A DNA stretch of 64,000 bases from Gammaproteobacteria bacterium (GCA_024275915.1 JAJRYG010000090.1:16589-80588); one strand, 5' to 3'. Positions 19,868 to 29,142 are shown, counted from the first letter of the stretch. Numbers and translations are program-made. Notes: generated from the sequence alone by a model not told the origin.

Positions 19868-19972
19868 AATGGTGCAATGCCCTGCGGTTATTGCGCCCTA
19901 CCGACGGGGCATGGTTCGCTGGTACAGGGAGAAGATGTAGGGTGCAATAAACAACGTACATTGCACCGGCTG
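19868..19972. repeat. GCAATAA dispersed repeat, copy 2 (inverted)
   Basis: About 105 bases immediately after polA. The blocks GGTTATTGCGCCCTACC and GGGTGCAATAAACAACGT are the reverse complement of the two outer blocks of 10471-10595, in matching order, while the spacer differs. It sits at the polA edge of the Wadjet-containing interval. Confidence 0.8.
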
Positions 19973-20003
19973 GCTTGTTGCACATACAGGGCGCAATTAC
20001 CGT

Positions 20004-20009
20004 TATAAT
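20004..20009 (+). promoter_or_regulatory. Probable -10 box of the jet operon
   Basis: A perfect TATAAT, 29 bases before the jetA ATG that I favour. No good -35 hexamer is visible at 16-18 bases (TTGCAC lies 20 bases upstream). Its position argues against the earlier ATG at 20008, which would lie inside the -10 box. Confidence 0.45.
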
Positions 20010-20037
20010 GTGGCACACATTCCAGCAGATCGGTTCC

Positions 20038-21492
20038 ATGTTCTTCTCTGACCAGCGCAAGCACTTTTTCCGCCCCTTCTTCGGCAAGTACCGGGAGCAG
20101 GTGGTGGAATGTCTGCGTATCCTGTACGCCCGTCTGTACGGCTCGCTGGCCGACTACAACCGGGCCTTCACCCGCGACCAGGTGCTGGAGGCGTTCAGCG
20201 AGGCCATCACCCGCACCCCGGTGCTGAACGAGGACGAGGAGGACTTCAGCGCGCCGGTACGCACCGAGCGCGAGCAGGCCAACTGGATCCTCAACCTGTT
20301 GCTGGAGCATGGCTGGGTCGAGCGGCACGCCGACGAGGCCACCTTGCAAAGCAGTTATGCTTTCAGCCGGGTGGGGCGCCTGTTTACCCAACCCATGGTG
20401 GAGACCGCCGGTGGCGGCTTTCGCACCCGCCACCGCAATACGCGCAATACCCGCAATGCCCTGCAGTCCTTTCTGGAACGGGGCGAGGTCTATGATCTGC
20501 TCGACGCCTACGAATACTCGGAGCGCATCATCAGCGACTTCAGTGACGTGATCGCCGAGCTGGATGAACGCAAGCGCATGCTGGTGCGTGAAGTGGAAGC
20601 CCAGCAGGTGATCCAGCAGGCCAGTGACGAGTTTTTCGATTTCATGGAAAAGCGCTTCATGCCCGATCTGTCGGTGCGCCTGTCGGCCGACAGCGTGGAG
20701 AAGTACCGTGACGAGATCCAGGCCCTGATCAGCAAGGCACGGCGCAAGCAGAAGAAGTTCAAGGCCAGCGCCGAGATCGAACTGCGCAAGCTGGCGCCGG
20801 AATTATTACAGGATAAAAACGTCTCGCTGTATTTCCGGGTACTCGACAACATCGAATCACGCATCCACAGCGCCAGTGCCATCATGCTGCCGGCACTGCG
20901 CAATGCCCTGCACAGCTTCACCCGCCGCGCCGACATCATCATCCGCCAGCTCAGCTACACCCTCGGTGGCGAGCAGGGGGATCTGCTCAGTCTGTGCCAG
21001 CAGCTGGGCCAGTTGCCCGAAGAACGCCAGCAACGGGCATTGGCATCGGTAGCCGAGCCCATGGCCACGCTGAACGTCGCCGTGGCGGATCCGACCTCGC
21101 TGCGGCTGTTTGTCGGGCGCCAGCGGCGAGTGGTAAACACGGCCACCGAGGAACATGCCCCCATGGACAAGGCCTCGCGGCGTGAGCTGTTCATCGAGCA
21201 GGCCCTGCAGAAGGCCTTTGTGGTCAACAATCGTGAGGTGGGTCAGTTCATCCTCGGCGCCCTCAAGAGTGGCCACCGCATTCACAGCAAGCAGTTGCCC
21301 GTACAAAGTGCCCGTGACCTGCTCATGGCGGCGCATGCCATCGAGGCCGGTGCCGCGGGACGCACTTCCAGTGAATTCCGTTTTTGCGTCGAGCCTACCG
21401 GCGACCGGGTGCGGACCGATTACTATGCCATGACCGACGACTTCGTCATCGAGCTGGTGGAACGGGATAGCGAGGAGCGCCATGCTGACTGA
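20038..21492 (+). CDS. jetA: Wadjet defence subunit JetA (MksF-like kleisin)
   Basis: First subunit of a Wadjet system, the SMC-like complex that recognises and cleaves small circular DNA such as plasmids. The start MFFSDQRKHFFRPFFGKYR matches the usual JetA/MksF N-terminus. The rest of the 484 residues is helical: an N-terminal winged-helix region (about 20-130), long amphipathic helices at about 165-275 (the kleisin part that binds the SMC neck), and a C-terminal winged-helix region near 380-470. No catalytic motif is expected. The jetB start lies 11 bases inside its 3' end, so subunits are translationally coupled. The identification rests on sequence pattern plus the jetBCD neighbours. Confidence 0.85.
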   Translation: MFFSDQRKHFFRPFFGKYREQVVECLRILYARLYGSLADYNRAFTRDQVLEAFSEAITRTPVLNEDEEDFSAPVRTEREQANWILNLLLEHGWVERHADEATLQSSYAFSRVGRLFTQPMVETAGGGFRTRHRNTRNTRNALQSFLERGEVYDLLDAYEYSERIISDFSDVIAELDERKRMLVREVEAQQVIQQASDEFFDFMEKRFMPDLSVRLSADSVEKYRDEIQALISKARRKQKKFKASAEIELRKLAPELLQDKNVSLYFRVLDNIESRIHSASAIMLPALRNALHSFTRRADIIIRQLSYTLGGEQGDLLSLCQQLGQLPEERQQRALASVAEPMATLNVAVADPTSLRLFVGRQRRVVNTATEEHAPMDKASRRELFIEQALQKAFVVNNREVGQFILGALKSGHRIHSKQLPVQSARDLLMAAHAIEAGAAGRTSSEFRFCVEPTGDRVRTDYYAMTDDFVIELVERDSEERHAD

Positions 21493-22183
21493 AGTCCTTG
21501 CCCGGGAACTGGAAAAGCAAAACCTCGGACTCGACGAGTTTCGCGAGCTGGTCATTCGCCTGCTCAACTACGGCGTGCTGTGCCGTGACGAGAGCCAGAC
21601 CGAGCAGCAGCTCTACGACCGTTACCTGCGCATCGCCGATTTGGTGCAGGACTACCTGGCCGTCATGGACATTCGCGTGTTTCACGATTCCCGCTTCGAA
21701 TACCTGCGCCTGTATCCGCCAGGCAGCCAGGTGCCGGGCATGGACGAGGCAGAAACCTCGGCCTTTGCCGGCAGCCTGCGCCAACGCCTCAGCCAGCAGG
21801 AAGTGGCCATGGTGCTGGTGCTGCGCCTGCAGTACGACAAGGCTCTGCGTGAGGGCCAGGTGGATGACAAGGGCTATGTAACCGAGTCCATCGAGGCCCT
21901 GGGCATTGCCATGAAGAATATCCTTGCCCGCAGCCTGCCGGAAAAGCTCACCGAGCGAAAGCAGCTGTTTACCCGCCTGCGCCGTCTGCGGCTCATCGAG
22001 TTTCGCAGCGAGGAAGATCTGATCAGCGGCGAAGCCTGGTTGAAGATCCACCCCATGATCGTCAACTTCGTCAACGACGAAGCCGTGGCGGCACTGGCGA
22101 CTGCCATCACAGGCGGGTCCGAAGGCGATGACAAAGAAGCGCCGGTCGAAGATATCCTGCTCGATACGCCACTGGACGGTTAA
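21482..22183 (+). CDS. jetB: Wadjet defence subunit JetB (MksE-like, DUF4194)
   Basis: A 233-residue protein of the MksE/KITE type that dimerises and binds the JetA kleisin. Its pattern is two tandem winged-helix domains: LRQRLSQQEVAMVLVLRLQYD near 99-119 starts a conserved DUF4194 stretch, and TERKQLFTRLRRLRLIEF near 156-173 is the second recognition segment. The tail is acidic (about 207-233). The gene overlaps jetA and ends only three bases before jetC, as in typical jetABC operons. Confidence 0.87.
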   Translation: MLTEVLARELEKQNLGLDEFRELVIRLLNYGVLCRDESQTEQQLYDRYLRIADLVQDYLAVMDIRVFHDSRFEYLRLYPPGSQVPGMDEAETSAFAGSLRQRLSQQEVAMVLVLRLQYDKALREGQVDDKGYVTESIEALGIAMKNILARSLPEKLTERKQLFTRLRRLRLIEFRSEEDLISGEAWLKIHPMIVNFVNDEAVAALATAITGGSEGDDKEAPVEDILLDTPLDG

Positions 22184-22186
22184 ACC

Positions 22187-25100
22187 ATGTTTCTGAAAAA
22201 ATTCATCTTCGTCAACTGGGGCAATATTCCCAATCTGGAATTCGAGCTGGGTCCCATCAACCTGCTGTCTGGCGGCAACGGCTCGGGCAAGACCACCGCC
22301 GCCGATGCCATCCAGACCATCATGACAGCAGCCCACGAAAACCTGTTCCAGTACAACCCCGGTCAGGACGAGACCACCCAGCGCGGCCGGGGTGGCAAGC
22401 GGGTGCGTACCCTGGCCTCCTATGTGCTCGGTTGTGACGACGGCAGTTATGCGCGGCTGGATCCCACCGATGGGTACCTGGCCGCGGTGTTCAGCCCCAC
22501 CCGTGGTGAGTCGGCGGAAGTGTTTACCGCCGTGATCGGCATCCGTGCTTTTCTGGACAATACCGGCGGGCAGAGCGTGGCCCGTCAGGACGAGCTGTTG
22601 TTTCTGATCCTGCCCGGTGAGGAGCTGGGCCTCGGCCACTTCGTGCGCGAAGACAAGGCGGGCAAGTACGTTACGCCCCTGGACAAGATCCAGCACCTGC
22701 TGATCCGCGAGTTCGGCAAGCGCCATGAGAAGTACGACACCAAGAAGGCCTATCTGCGCCGCCTGTACGGCGCCCTGCGCGGCCTGCCCGACAGTGTTGC
22801 CGAGCAGGAGGCCACGGCTGCGGCACGGGCCTTCTCACGCTTCATGGCCTACAAGCCGGTACGCAGCATCAACGACTTCGTGGCCCACGAGATCCTCGAA
22901 CGCAGGGATCTGGGTGAGGCCATCCGCTCCATCTCCGGCCAGCTCAAGACCATCCATGCCATGGAGCGCGATGCGGCACGACTGGTGGAATCCATCGAAA
23001 TCCTGGAGACCGCCGAGCAGTACGCCAGCCGCTACATCGGGCAGTGGATAGAACTCAACACGCTGGATTTCACCTTGGCCCAGCACGATTACCTGCAACG
23101 CCAGCGCGAGTATGTCAAGGCCAAGAAGCAGCAGGGCGACTACCGTCGTTCCCTCAAGGAAAACGAGGCCGAGACCGAGCTGGCCGAACAACGCCTGCAG
23201 CAACTGCATGAACAGCGGGTGCAACTGGAAGCTCAGCGCATGGGAATCAGCGCCCTGCAGCAAAAGGATGAACTGGAACAGCAGCGTGAACAGCAACAGA
23301 AGACCCTCATCGGCATGGCCCGCGTATTACTGGAGCAGGACAATGCGCTGGAAAAAAACCTGCAGGCAACCCGCACCATCGAAGCGGACCTGCAGGATGC
23401 CAGCCTGAGCGAAGATCTGCCCACGGTGGTGGATCTGCAGATCCGCCAGCTGGCCCACAGACTGGTGCAGGAAGGTGGACGCGGTGATCTGGACATCCAT
23501 GCCCTGCTGCAAAAGGACATGATGAACGACCTGTCGCCACTGGAGCAGCATCTGGATCAGGCCCAGGCTGCCCAGCGTCTGCACAATCAGTGGCTCGAGC
23601 AATGGCAACAGCAGGCTGAACAGATCGGGGGTCCGTCCCTGCTCGACCAGCTTGCCGAGCTGGCGCACAAGCGCAAGAGCCGTTACGAGCAGTTGAAGAG
23701 CCAGGTGCGGCAGAAGGAACAGGACATCGAGCGCCTGCAGGCGAAGAAGGTCAGCTACCCGGCCTTCGTCGAGCGGGCCCTGGCCGCCATCGTTCGCGAC
23801 TGTCCCCAGGCCGATCCGCGCGTGCTGTGTGATCATGTGGAAGTCAGCGATCCCCGCTGGCAGATGGCCATCGAGGGCTATCTTGGCATGGCGCGGTTTT
23901 CCATCCTCGTCGATGCCGATTACGAGGCCGAAGCCATTCGCATCGTCCGCGCCCTGCCGGGGCGGGACAACCGCGCCCGTATCATCCAGGGCAGCAAGGC
24001 CCAGCGCGATGCCGAGCGGATGAAACTGCCGGCTGATTCCATCATCCACCTGCTGGACTTCAGCCACGCCACCGCCCGCCACTACCTGGTTGCCAGCTAT
24101 GGCAACGTGGTGCAGGTGCCTTCTGCCGAGGAACTTCGCCACACCCGCCGCGGGCTTACCGCCGACGGCATGGGTGCCGGCGGCTACAGCATGTTCCGCT
24201 GCGACCTGCCCGATGGTGAGCTGGTGTTCGGGGTCGCAGCCCGCGAACGGGCGCTCAAGGCCAAGCAGGACGAACTGGCCAGTCTGCAGGAACAGTGGCA
24301 GCAGGCCAATGACCGCATGCAAGTGGTGGCGCGCCTGCTGGACAACGTGAAAAGACTGCAACCGCTGGACTATGCCGACACCATCACCCGGATGCTGACG
24401 GTGCACCGTGAACTGCAGACGCTGGAGAACCTGCTGGCTCAGCTGGATCTTTCCGAGCACAAGGATCTGGAAGACAAACTGCAAAACCTGCGTGAACAGA
24501 CAAGAACCCTGCAGCAGCAACTGGACAGCCTGAAGGTGGCAAAGGGCGAGTTGCAGGAAAAGATGCGCAAGACCACCGAGCGTTGCAAGAAGCTGGCCGA
24601 TGAGCAGGATGCCACCCAGCAGGTGGTGGAAAGCTGCGAACAGAATCTGCGTGCCATCGTCACCCAGTGGCCCGAATTCGATGCCGACGCCCGTCTCGCC
24701 GAGGCCGAACAGGAAGCCGAAAATCTCAATGCCGAGATCGCCCGCAACGCCCATGAGGAGATCGAGCACGATCTGCGCACTCTGGAACGGCGCATGGACG
24801 AGGCCATACAGCAGCACAACCAGCACTGTCAGCCCGGAGATGCCATCGTCTACCACAGCTTCAATGGCGACTACGATGTAACCCTGTTCGGTGCCATCTG
24901 CGGTCTGCAGCAGGATCTGGACCGGGTCTACAACCGACTCAAGAACAACATCCTGGTGGAAAAATACAATCAGCTGCGTGAGCTCAAGAACAGCTTCAAC
25001 AACGCCTTTGTCACCCATTTCTGCCATACCATCCATCAGGCCATCAATGATGGCAAGCGCCAGATCGATCTGCTCAACAAGGAGCTGCAGCACCACAGAT

Positions 25101-25831
25101 TCGGTGATGACCGCGAGAGCTTCCGCTTTGGCAGTGACTGGATACCCGAGTTCAAGGACTATGCAAATTTCTTCAAGGATGTGATCAAGCAGCCGGGAGT
25201 GGGCGATGAGGTGGATCTGTTCGAGATGGAACTGTCCGCCAGGTCACAGAAGGTCAGAGAAGAACTGATGCAGATGCTGCTCGATGAAGACGAGAACAAG
25301 GCCCTGCGCGAACTGGATCGTATCGGCGACTACCGCAACTATCGCAAGTACGAAATCTACAAGGAAGTACAAGGCAAGGAACCCATCGCCCTGAGTGAAT
25401 ACGGTACCGGCAGCGGTGGGCAGCTGGAAACCCCGGCCTATATCATCCGCTCCGCCGCCATCACCTCCGCCTTCCGTTTTGCCGAAGGCAGCAGCCACCT
25501 GCGCATGGTGCTGGTGGATGAAGCCTTTTCCAAGATGGATGAAACCCGCTCCCGGGAAGTCATCGACTACCTGACCGGGACCCTGGGCCTGCAACTGATC
25601 TTCATCATGCCCACCAGCAAGTGCGGCCCCTTCATGGATCTGATCAGCAACGAATTCGTCTTTGCCAAGTGCCCAAGCGAACAGCCACGCGGCCAGCTCC
25701 ACACCCGCGTACTGGTGGACCGCAAGCAATGCAACACCGAAAAGATCCAGCAGCTCTGGGCCAACCACAAACGCACTGTCTACCAGCAGGCGGAGCTGGA
25801 TTTCATGGACGAGGTGTTGGAAGCAGAGTAA
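22187..25831 (+). CDS. jetC: Wadjet SMC-like ATPase JetC (MksB-like)
   Basis: The motor of the complex, 1,214 residues. The N-terminal half-head has Walker A GGNGSGKTT at 29-37. The C-terminal half-head has the ABC signature GTGSGGQ at 1073-1079 and Walker B VLVDEAFSKMD with Asp1111 and Glu1112. Between them lie two long coiled-coil stretches (about 280-510 and 690-890), split by a globular hinge-like part around 520-690. All ATPase residues are intact, so the protein should be active. The family is known to extrude DNA loops and, with JetD, cleave circular DNA below a size limit. Confidence 0.95.
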   Translation: MFLKKFIFVNWGNIPNLEFELGPINLLSGGNGSGKTTAADAIQTIMTAAHENLFQYNPGQDETTQRGRGGKRVRTLASYVLGCDDGSYARLDPTDGYLAAVFSPTRGESAEVFTAVIGIRAFLDNTGGQSVARQDELLFLILPGEELGLGHFVREDKAGKYVTPLDKIQHLLIREFGKRHEKYDTKKAYLRRLYGALRGLPDSVAEQEATAAARAFSRFMAYKPVRSINDFVAHEILERRDLGEAIRSISGQLKTIHAMERDAARLVESIEILETAEQYASRYIGQWIELNTLDFTLAQHDYLQRQREYVKAKKQQGDYRRSLKENEAETELAEQRLQQLHEQRVQLEAQRMGISALQQKDELEQQREQQQKTLIGMARVLLEQDNALEKNLQATRTIEADLQDASLSEDLPTVVDLQIRQLAHRLVQEGGRGDLDIHALLQKDMMNDLSPLEQHLDQAQAAQRLHNQWLEQWQQQAEQIGGPSLLDQLAELAHKRKSRYEQLKSQVRQKEQDIERLQAKKVSYPAFVERALAAIVRDCPQADPRVLCDHVEVSDPRWQMAIEGYLGMARFSILVDADYEAEAIRIVRALPGRDNRARIIQGSKAQRDAERMKLPADSIIHLLDFSHATARHYLVASYGNVVQVPSAEELRHTRRGLTADGMGAGGYSMFRCDLPDGELVFGVAARERALKAKQDELASLQEQWQQANDRMQVVARLLDNVKRLQPLDYADTITRMLTVHRELQTLENLLAQLDLSEHKDLEDKLQNLREQTRTLQQQLDSLKVAKGELQEKMRKTTERCKKLADEQDATQQVVESCEQNLRAIVTQWPEFDADARLAEAEQEAENLNAEIARNAHEEIEHDLRTLERRMDEAIQQHNQHCQPGDAIVYHSFNGDYDVTLFGAICGLQQDLDRVYNRLKNNILVEKYNQLRELKNSFNNAFVTHFCHTIHQAINDGKRQIDLLNKELQHHRFGDDRESFRFGSDWIPEFKDYANFFKDVIKQPGVGDEVDLFEMELSARSQKVREELMQMLLDEDENKALRELDRIGDYRNYRKYEIYKEVQGKEPIALSEYGTGSGGQLETPAYIIRSAAITSAFRFAEGSSHLRMVLVDEAFSKMDETRSREVIDYLTGTLGLQLIFIMPTSKCGPFMDLISNEFVFAKCPSEQPRGQLHTRVLVDRKQCNTEKIQQLWANHKRTVYQQAELDFMDEVLEAE

Positions 25832-25948
25832 ATGTGATAACCACCGATTCAAGGTACAAGATGAAAGATACAAGGGGAGTTACCACCGCTGGCATCAGGG
25901 CCATGCCTGAATCCGGTTGCATTTACCTTGTGCCGGAGCACTGAACCC

Positions 25949-27094
25949 ATGTCTGCGCCCCCTGCCTGGCTGGACGATGCCCCCGAACTTCGCAAGCTGC
26001 TGGGAACCTTTCTTGACCGGCTGGATCGGCAGCCAGCCAGCGCGCGTAAAAATGCCTTGGCCCTGACCTTGAACGACAAGACCCTGCCCGAGCTGTTCGG
26101 GCCGGGCGAGCAGGCCGACAGGTTGTGGGACTGGCTGCGCAGTCTGGCCGAGGATCACGGTGTCCTTGCGATCCGGCCTGACGACAAGCGCAACCCGCTG
26201 GACCCAGAATATCTGGGTGCGCGCTTGCGCCTGCGCAAAGGGGGGGAGGCGATCCTGCGCGCCTGGCTGGGACGCCCGGCGGGCCGCTCGCCCCTGCAGC
26301 AGTGGAGGAAGAGCGTGACGGCGGCGGGGCAGTTTGCCGGCAGCGTTGCGAAGCTGGCGGCTCATCGCATCGTTCTGCCGGGCTGGAGCGACGCCCAGGT
26401 GGTGGCAGGCTTCGTCTGCCTGGGCCGCCAGCCCGGTGGCCTGAGCCTGCGCCAGTTGAGCAGCCGCTGCTTTGCCGGCGATTCCAAGTTTCTCGACAAC
26501 CGCGAGGATCTGATCCGTGAACTGTACCCGGAACGGGTCATCGCACCACGGCCGGTGATGGTCAGTGTGTTTCTGCCAGCCAGGATCGAGGGCGTGCTGT
26601 TCATCGAAAACCAGGACAGTTACCTGCAGGCCGTGAGCGACGAATTGGGCACACGGCACAAGTTCGCTCTGGTGTACGCGGCGGGTTTCCGTGGCAGCGC
26701 AGGGCGGATACGCCAGCGTGAAGGTGTGAGCCTGCACTACCACGGTGCCAGCGCCATGAACGGGCAGGCGCAACTGGAGGCCTGGTGGTTCGGGCCGGAC
26801 ACCGCCGGCTGGCCCTGCTGGTTCTGGGGTGACCTGGACTATGCCGGCATGGGGATCCTCAAGGCCTTCAGACAGCGCTTCGGCAACATGCAGGCCTGGC
26901 AGCCGGGCTACCGGCCCATGCTCGACCGGCTGCAAAAGGGCCAGGGCCACGCCCCGGCCATGACCGACAAACAGGCCCAGACCGATCCCGGCAGCACCGG
27001 CTGCGACTATGCCGATACCGTACTGCTACCGCTCATGCGCCAGCATGGCATGTTCGTGGATCAGGAAGGCACGCAAGGGGTGAGTGACGGGTGA
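25949..27094 (+). CDS. jetD: Wadjet nuclease JetD (Toprim, topoisomerase VI-like)
   Basis: Nuclease subunit of 381 residues combining the DUF3322 N-terminal and DUF2220 Toprim regions. The Toprim acidic residues are present: Glu220 in VLFIENQDSY and the GDLDYAG motif at 294-300. The family tract RCFAGDSKFLD is at 173-183. I chose the ATG at 25949 over an in-frame TTG seven codons upstream. Unlike jetA-B-C, which overlap or nearly touch, jetD is separated from jetC by 117 bases without an ORF, so it may have its own ribosome loading or promoter. The subunit cleaves DNA once the JetABC motor stalls. Confidence 0.92.
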   Translation: MSAPPAWLDDAPELRKLLGTFLDRLDRQPASARKNALALTLNDKTLPELFGPGEQADRLWDWLRSLAEDHGVLAIRPDDKRNPLDPEYLGARLRLRKGGEAILRAWLGRPAGRSPLQQWRKSVTAAGQFAGSVAKLAAHRIVLPGWSDAQVVAGFVCLGRQPGGLSLRQLSSRCFAGDSKFLDNREDLIRELYPERVIAPRPVMVSVFLPARIEGVLFIENQDSYLQAVSDELGTRHKFALVYAAGFRGSAGRIRQREGVSLHYHGASAMNGQAQLEAWWFGPDTAGWPCWFWGDLDYAGMGILKAFRQRFGNMQAWQPGYRPMLDRLQKGQGHAPAMTDKQAQTDPGSTGCDYADTVLLPLMRQHGMFVDQEGTQGVSDG

Positions 27095-27106
27095 CGAGGA
27101 TCAGGG

Positions 27107-27265
27107 ATATTCCGTCATGCCAGCGCAGGCTGGCATCTAGGAAGGGGTGGGATTGAGAAAAAGGGCAAATTCGTTGCCACGAACCCCCTTGTTGCCATCG
27201 ACAAGCCACCATGCCCGCCGAAGCCTCCCTGGATTCCGGCCTTCGCCGGAATGACGATGGAACAT
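27107..27265. repeat. REP-like palindromes downstream of jetD
   Basis: Two short palindromes: TGCCAGCGCAGGCTGGCA near 27116-27133 and ATTCCGGCCTTCGCCGGAAT near 27234-27253. Both are of the common GTCATTCC/GTCATGCC REP-like type. The 293-base gap between jetD and the convergent cytochrome-porin gene has no other recognisable content; these stems may end both transcripts. Confidence 0.65.
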
Positions 27266-27387
27266 GGTACCGTCAGGGTTCCCGCGACCGATGCGCCTCC
27301 ATGCGTCGGCACATCCTGCAAGAATATAATCCGGCGGTAGGATGCCGCTGAGCAAGTCGAAGCGCATCGAACGTCCGCCAGGGGGGG

Positions 27388-28680
27388 TCAGAACGCTGCG
27401 TCGAAGCCTACCAGGGCGTAGTTCTCCGAGGTCAGGTGGCCGGTCCAGTACTGGCCGGTTTTATCCTGTACGTCGAGGAAGTCGCCATTGACTTCGATAA
27501 TGCCCTTGACGTTGCGCATGAAGTAATAGGATGCCGTGAAGGTCAGCGCGTTGATGTCAATGCCTTCATAGACCGTGTCGGTATTTTTCAGATCGCCGGC
27601 ATCGGCATAGTTGTAGAGGAAGGAAAAGACCCAGCGCTGGCTATGTACGTAATCCACCCCGGCAAAGCTACCAAACCAGTCATAGCTCTTGCCTACATCT
27701 ATGAAGTCATCCCACTGATTCCAGATGGCCTGCACGAACCAGTAGACCTTGGCGTTGACGTTACCCGAAAGATCCACGCCATAGGCGATCTTCGGCGTAT
27801 CCCGCGTTCCGCTGCTGGAGATCCCCGCATAGTTCTTCTGGGTACCGGCATAGCCGAACAGGCCGATACTGACCGGGCCGGCATCACCACCGAGGCGGCA
27901 GTAGAAAGCCTTGCCGTTGTCGTTGTCGAACAGATGGTCGGGACGTTTGTAGCCGGGACTGTTGATGGCGTAGTTCTGGTCGATGCCATTGCCATTGACC
28001 CAGCCCAGTGCCAGGTCGACCACATTGAAGTCGTAGTTGAAGGTGACGCCACGATCATAGGTCAGGCCGGCCATGCGGTAGACCATGAAATCCTGGAAGG
28101 TGAGGCGGGTTTCGCGGGGGAACATCAGATCGGACACCTGGTACTGGCCCAGCATCATGCCAATCTTGCTGCCAAACAGATCGTCATGGCTGAACCAGGC
28201 ATCCTCGACGATCACCTCACCATTGCCGCCCTTTTCGGCAAAGATGGCATAGAAGTAGTAGCTGATATGGTCCGACAGGGGTGCGCTGGAGAGCAGCTTG
28301 ATGAGGTAGGGGCCCTGGAAGTCGGTGTTGGCGCTGACTTCCTCGCCGGTTTCGATGTTGATGTTCCTGGCTTCGCGCTGCTGCACATAGGCCTGGGCGC
28401 GGATGGCCAGGGGCACGCTGTCGGGCAGGGCCAGCATGTCGTCCCCGGTGGGGGTGGTGCTGTCTTTCCAGTTGGGCAAGCGGTAGTTGGACTTGACGAA
28501 ATTTTCTCCAAATTCATTCAGGCGCGGGAAGGCGGCGTGACAGGCGGTACAGGTCAGGCTGTATTTTCGGGCAAAGGCAGGAATGGCCTCGCTGCTGGTG
28601 GGGAGCATGCTCAACAGCAGTGCAATGAGCAGGCTGCCGAGAATCCAGTGACGTGAATGGATATTGTTCAGATATGGCAT
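27388..28680 (-). CDS. Outer-membrane monohaem cytochrome-porin (Cyc2-like architecture)
   Basis: A 430-residue exported protein. The signal peptide ends near SSEA (about 32). It is followed at once by one haem c site, CTACH at 44-48, embedded in FARKYSLTCTACHAAFPRL and then NEFGENF. The rest alternates short hydrophobic/aromatic strands with polar turns and ends with a terminal Phe, the pattern of a beta-barrel (roughly 16 strands). A single N-terminal CxxCH followed by a porin-like barrel, with the PxLNxFG motif after the haem, is the architecture of Cyc2, the outer-membrane iron oxidase. This could be a Cyc2 relative or a different monohaem porin; the substrate is not readable. GGAGAG lies upstream of the ATG. 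Confidence 0.72.
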   Translation of the reverse strand: MPYLNNIHSRHWILGSLLIALLLSMLPTSSEAIPAFARKYSLTCTACHAAFPRLNEFGENFVKSNYRLPNWKDSTTPTGDDMLALPDSVPLAIRAQAYVQQREARNINIETGEEVSANTDFQGPYLIKLLSSAPLSDHISYYFYAIFAEKGGNGEVIVEDAWFSHDDLFGSKIGMMLGQYQVSDLMFPRETRLTFQDFMVYRMAGLTYDRGVTFNYDFNVVDLALGWVNGNGIDQNYAINSPGYKRPDHLFDNDNGKAFYCRLGGDAGPVSIGLFGYAGTQKNYAGISSSGTRDTPKIAYGVDLSGNVNAKVYWFVQAIWNQWDDFIDVGKSYDWFGSFAGVDYVHSQRWVFSFLYNYADAGDLKNTDTVYEGIDINALTFTASYYFMRNVKGIIEVNGDFLDVQDKTGQYWTGHLTSENYALVGFDAAF

Positions 28681-28714
28681 GATGAATACTCTCTCCGGGT
28701 ATTGGGTTATGGGC

Positions 28715-28779
28715 AGGGCAAGCGCTTACTCACCTTGCGCCGGCCACGAACCGTCTATGAGGCAGTATGATCTTGCCCT
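28715..28779. repeat. AGGGCAAG dispersed repeat, short form
   Basis: A 65-base unit with inverted ends AGGGCAAG / CTTGCCCT. The same unit, enlarged by an internal ~100-base segment, occurs at 57298-57458. It lies in the gap upstream of the cytochrome-porin gene. The rest of the gap to 29142 is AT-rich promoter-like DNA plus the next repeat. Confidence 0.8.
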
Positions 28780-29050
28780 GGGGAATGGGCAGATCATGGC
28801 AGTGCCTTGTCGAACTACGCCATAAGCATAGCCATAATTGCTGAATTTAACCTTAAATCGGTTTTTGCCGGGTAAAAATACTTTTTGTCGCTTCAATAGT
28901 AAGGGTAATTTGTATAGGCTGAGGGCTCTGAATGCATCGCGGGAGGTATGTGTCAGGCCGGTTTCTGTGCCGTTCGATAACGAAAGGTTGCAATTACAAA
29001 TCTGTAAATACATTCGCAGTGTCTTAAATGGTATATTGATGACGCTTTAT

Positions 29051-29098
29051 CAGGCTGTTGAAAAAGTCCCGCCGTGGGCATTTCCAGCCGTATCCTGG
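29051..29098. repeat. Dispersed CAGGCTGTTGAAAAA repeat
   Basis: Begins CAGGCTGTTGAAAAAGTCCC and ends with a decayed inverted arm (TATCCTGG). It is located just upstream of the beta-barrel gene. Confidence 0.65.
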
Positions 29099-29142
29099 AG
29101 GTAGGAATGTCAAGCCAGGTTTTACAAGTGAGGGGAGTGATC

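Noticed and set aside
20008..20037. Earlier ATG for jetA
   Set aside because: It overlaps a perfect TATAAT and adds residues not seen at the start of this family.
23327..25096. 589-codon frame opposite jetC
   Set aside because: Reflects jetC codon bias; His/Leu/Gln-rich product without family features.
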